A stretch of 36,980 bases of DNA, from NCBI GenBank assembly GCA_937997485.1, contig CALKTH010000133.1, positions 1-36,980 of the forward strand. Reading direction: 5' to 3'. Below, piece by piece: positions 35,717 through 36,980 of this stretch. This stretch comes from an uncultured Acidimicrobiales bacterium (GTDB taxonomy: Bacteria > Actinomycetota > Acidimicrobiia > Acidimicrobiales > SZUA-35). The notes under the pieces were generated by a model. The model searched no databases, was not told the DNA's origin, and saw nothing but the letters and a program-made list of their open reading frames with translations. Made by a program: the position numbers and the translations under genes. The stretch's first letter is position 1. Each line of letters starts with the position of its first letter.

Positions 35717-36980
35717 ATGTCCGCACCACATCGCCATCTCGTCGTCGATGGGTCGAACATCGCAACCGAAGGCAGAAGCCTTCCGAGCCTGCATCAACTC
35801 GATGATGCGGTTCAGGCCATCATGGCGGAGCGAGCGTTCGACTCCGTCACCGTCGTCGTCGACGCCACCTTCGCTCATCGCATTGATGAGAGCGAGAAGG
35901 CTGACTTCGAAGCTGCCATCGACGCGGGCGAAATCATCTCGCCGCCAGCCGGCGTTGTCGGCCGCGGTGATGCGTTCATTCTTCAGGTCGCGGAGAAGGC
36001 CTCGGCGTCTGTCTTCTCGAACGATTCGTTCCAAGAGTTCCACGGTGAGCACACCTGGCTCTTCGACGAAGGTCGTCTCGTCGGCGGGAAGCCGATCGAA
36101 CACATCGGATGGGTCTTCGTCGACCGCATTCCCGTTCGAGGTCCGGCCAGTCGCCGAGCCGTGCGCGAGGCCAAGGACGGCAAGCGCAACAGCAACGGGG
36201 CATCGAAGCCTCGTGGCCGCGGTCGGGGTCGTCGATCCGCCGAGGTCGTGCCCGAGTCCTCGGGCGAAGAGTTGAAGCCGCTGGGTAAGCCCAAGACACC
36301 GCCTCCCGCGGGAGACCGCCCGTCACGGTCGAAGAAGAAGTCCGCCAGCGAAACCTCCGGTCGGGGCGCGAAGGCGAAGAAGAACGACGGCGGCAAGAGC
36401 AAGAACGACGACAAGGCGAAGAGCGGCCGGTCGAAGCGCAAGGCCAAACCGTCCGCTGAAGAGTTGAACGATCCGATGACGTTCCTCTCCTTTGTCAGCA
36501 ACCATTCGATCGGCGACAACGCCGAGGGAGTCGTGGAGACCTTCTCGTCGCACGGTTGCTATGTCCGAGCATCCGGAGCGCAGTGTTACTTGCCGTCAAA
36601 GGCAATGGGCGACCCCGCTCCCACAAAGGCACGCGACGTCGTGTCACAACAACAGTCCGTCACCGTTCGTGTCGTTTCCCTCGACGCCGAACGGCGTGGC
36701 ATCAACGTCGAACTTGTCGCCGTTGGTGAATTGGCCGGTGAAGGTGCCTCACGCCGGTCTCGAAAACCCTCAGGGTCCTCGGCTTCCGCCGATGACTCAG
36801 CGGGAGAGGCGCAACACACAAGGAGCAAGAGCCACATGGCATCCAAGAAAGCTACGGCCAAGAAGGCCGCCCCCAAGAAGGCAGCCAAGAAGGCACCGGC
36901 AAAGAAGGCCGCCAAGGCAACGAGCTCAGCTCGCGCGGCAAAGGCCGCCGCCAAGAAGGCACCGGCAAAGAAGGCCGCAC
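35717..36980 (+). CDS. NYN-domain ribonuclease-like protein with S1-like domain and lysine-rich tail, 3' truncated
   Basis: The frame from the ATG at 35717 stays open to the window edge, so the protein is at least 421 aa and incomplete. Residues 1-140 are a NYN (PIN-like) domain of the Zc3h12a type: HLVVDGSNIATEGR, VTVVVDATFAHRI, EIISPPAGVVGRGDAFILQVAEK and VFSNDSFQEFHGEHTWLF, with the expected Asp ligands. Residues 148-250 are a basic, disordered linker. Residues 253-340 resemble an S1/OB RNA-binding fold (DNAEGVVETFSSHGCYVRASGAQCYLPSKAM, VRVVSLDAERRGINVELVAVGEL). From about 374 the sequence is AKKA/APKK repeats like histone H1. The combination suggests an RNA-binding nuclease. Confidence 0.82.
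   Translation, partial: MSAPHRHLVVDGSNIATEGRSLPSLHQLDDAVQAIMAERAFDSVTVVVDATFAHRIDESEKADFEAAIDAGEIISPPAGVVGRGDAFILQVAEKASASVFSNDSFQEFHGEHTWLFDEGRLVGGKPIEHIGWVFVDRIPVRGPASRRAVREAKDGKRNSNGASKPRGRGRGRRSAEVVPESSGEELKPLGKPKTPPPAGDRPSRSKKKSASETSGRGAKAKKNDGGKSKNDDKAKSGRSKRKAKPSAEELNDPMTFLSFVSNHSIGDNAEGVVETFSSHGCYVRASGAQCYLPSKAMGDPAPTKARDVVSQQQSVTVRVVSLDAERRGINVELVAVGELAGEGASRRSRKPSGSSASADDSAGEAQHTRSKSHMASKKATAKKAAPKKAAKKAPAKKAAKATSSARAAKAAAKKAPAKKAA
36820..36825 (+). promoter_or_regulatory. AAGGAG before an internal in-frame ATG of the NYN gene
   Basis: AAGGAG ends 10 bases before the ATG at 36836, which is in the same frame as the NYN gene. It opens MASKKATAKKAAPKKAAKK, a histone H1-like sequence. 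It may be an internal initiation site for a separate lysine-rich protein, or fortuitous. Confidence 0.4.

Overview
The window looks like a chromosomal segment of a high-GC actinobacterium, most plausibly of the Acidimicrobiia (inference from gene content, not a placement). The evidence is a single-chain multifunctional 2-oxoglutarate enzyme (Kgd), a UvrD2-type helicase with a C-terminal HRDC domain, an NYN/S1-like protein with a histone-H1-like tail, many GTG starts, and genes packed with gaps of a few bases or 4-bp overlaps. I see no IS element, phage gene, CRISPR array, tRNA or rRNA. The genome may nevertheless use long intergenic hairpins and 14-15 bp tandem duplications.

Layout. 1-5.8 kb: a left-truncated DUF4956 membrane protein with its usual VTC (polyphosphate polymerase-like) partner and a GNAT enzyme; an alpha/beta hydrolase; an ElaA-like GNAT; a membrane-anchored thioredoxin-like protein overlapping a small CcdA-like membrane protein; and an unrecognised 372-aa protein. 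5.9-11.8 kb: a DUF6311-type polytopic membrane protein; a MerR-family HTH fused to two DNA sliding-clamp-like domains, apparently under its own MerR-type promoter; a ComB-like phosphatase; a LysR regulator with an apparent one-base deletion at its start; a DUF3291 protein; and a small membrane protein. 11.8-17.2 kb: a Chloroflexus-type malyl-CoA lyase followed by a CitE/malyl-CoA thioesterase-like paralogue, a pterin dehydratase-glyoxalase fusion, a lipoprotein, and (convergent, across a perfect 19-bp hairpin) an ACT-domain malic enzyme. Together these suggest a malyl-CoA to malate to pyruvate route.

17.5-28 kb: a BtuF-like receptor without a signal peptide, a PH-SHOCT membrane protein, UvrD2, and a minus-strand run of six genes: GNAT-methyltransferase fusion, xthA, CPA2 antiporter with Usp tail, Ser/Thr-type proline racemase homologue, a long hairpin, GNAT, and glycerophosphodiesterase. 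28-37 kb: a FrnE-like DsbA protein, kgd, a MetA family enzyme carrying the acetyl-CoA-type Glu111, a TetR regulator divergent from an NAD-dependent epimerase across a clear operator pair, a HAD phosphatase, and a right-truncated NYN/S1/lysine-rich protein whose frame stays open to the window edge.

The best candidate for something unusual is the MerR-sliding clamp fusion at about 7.94-9.04 kb. Next come the malyl-CoA module, the Ser/Thr racemase homologue and the NYN-S1-histone-tail protein with an in-frame internal start. All functional calls come from reading motifs and recalled family knowledge; no search was run.
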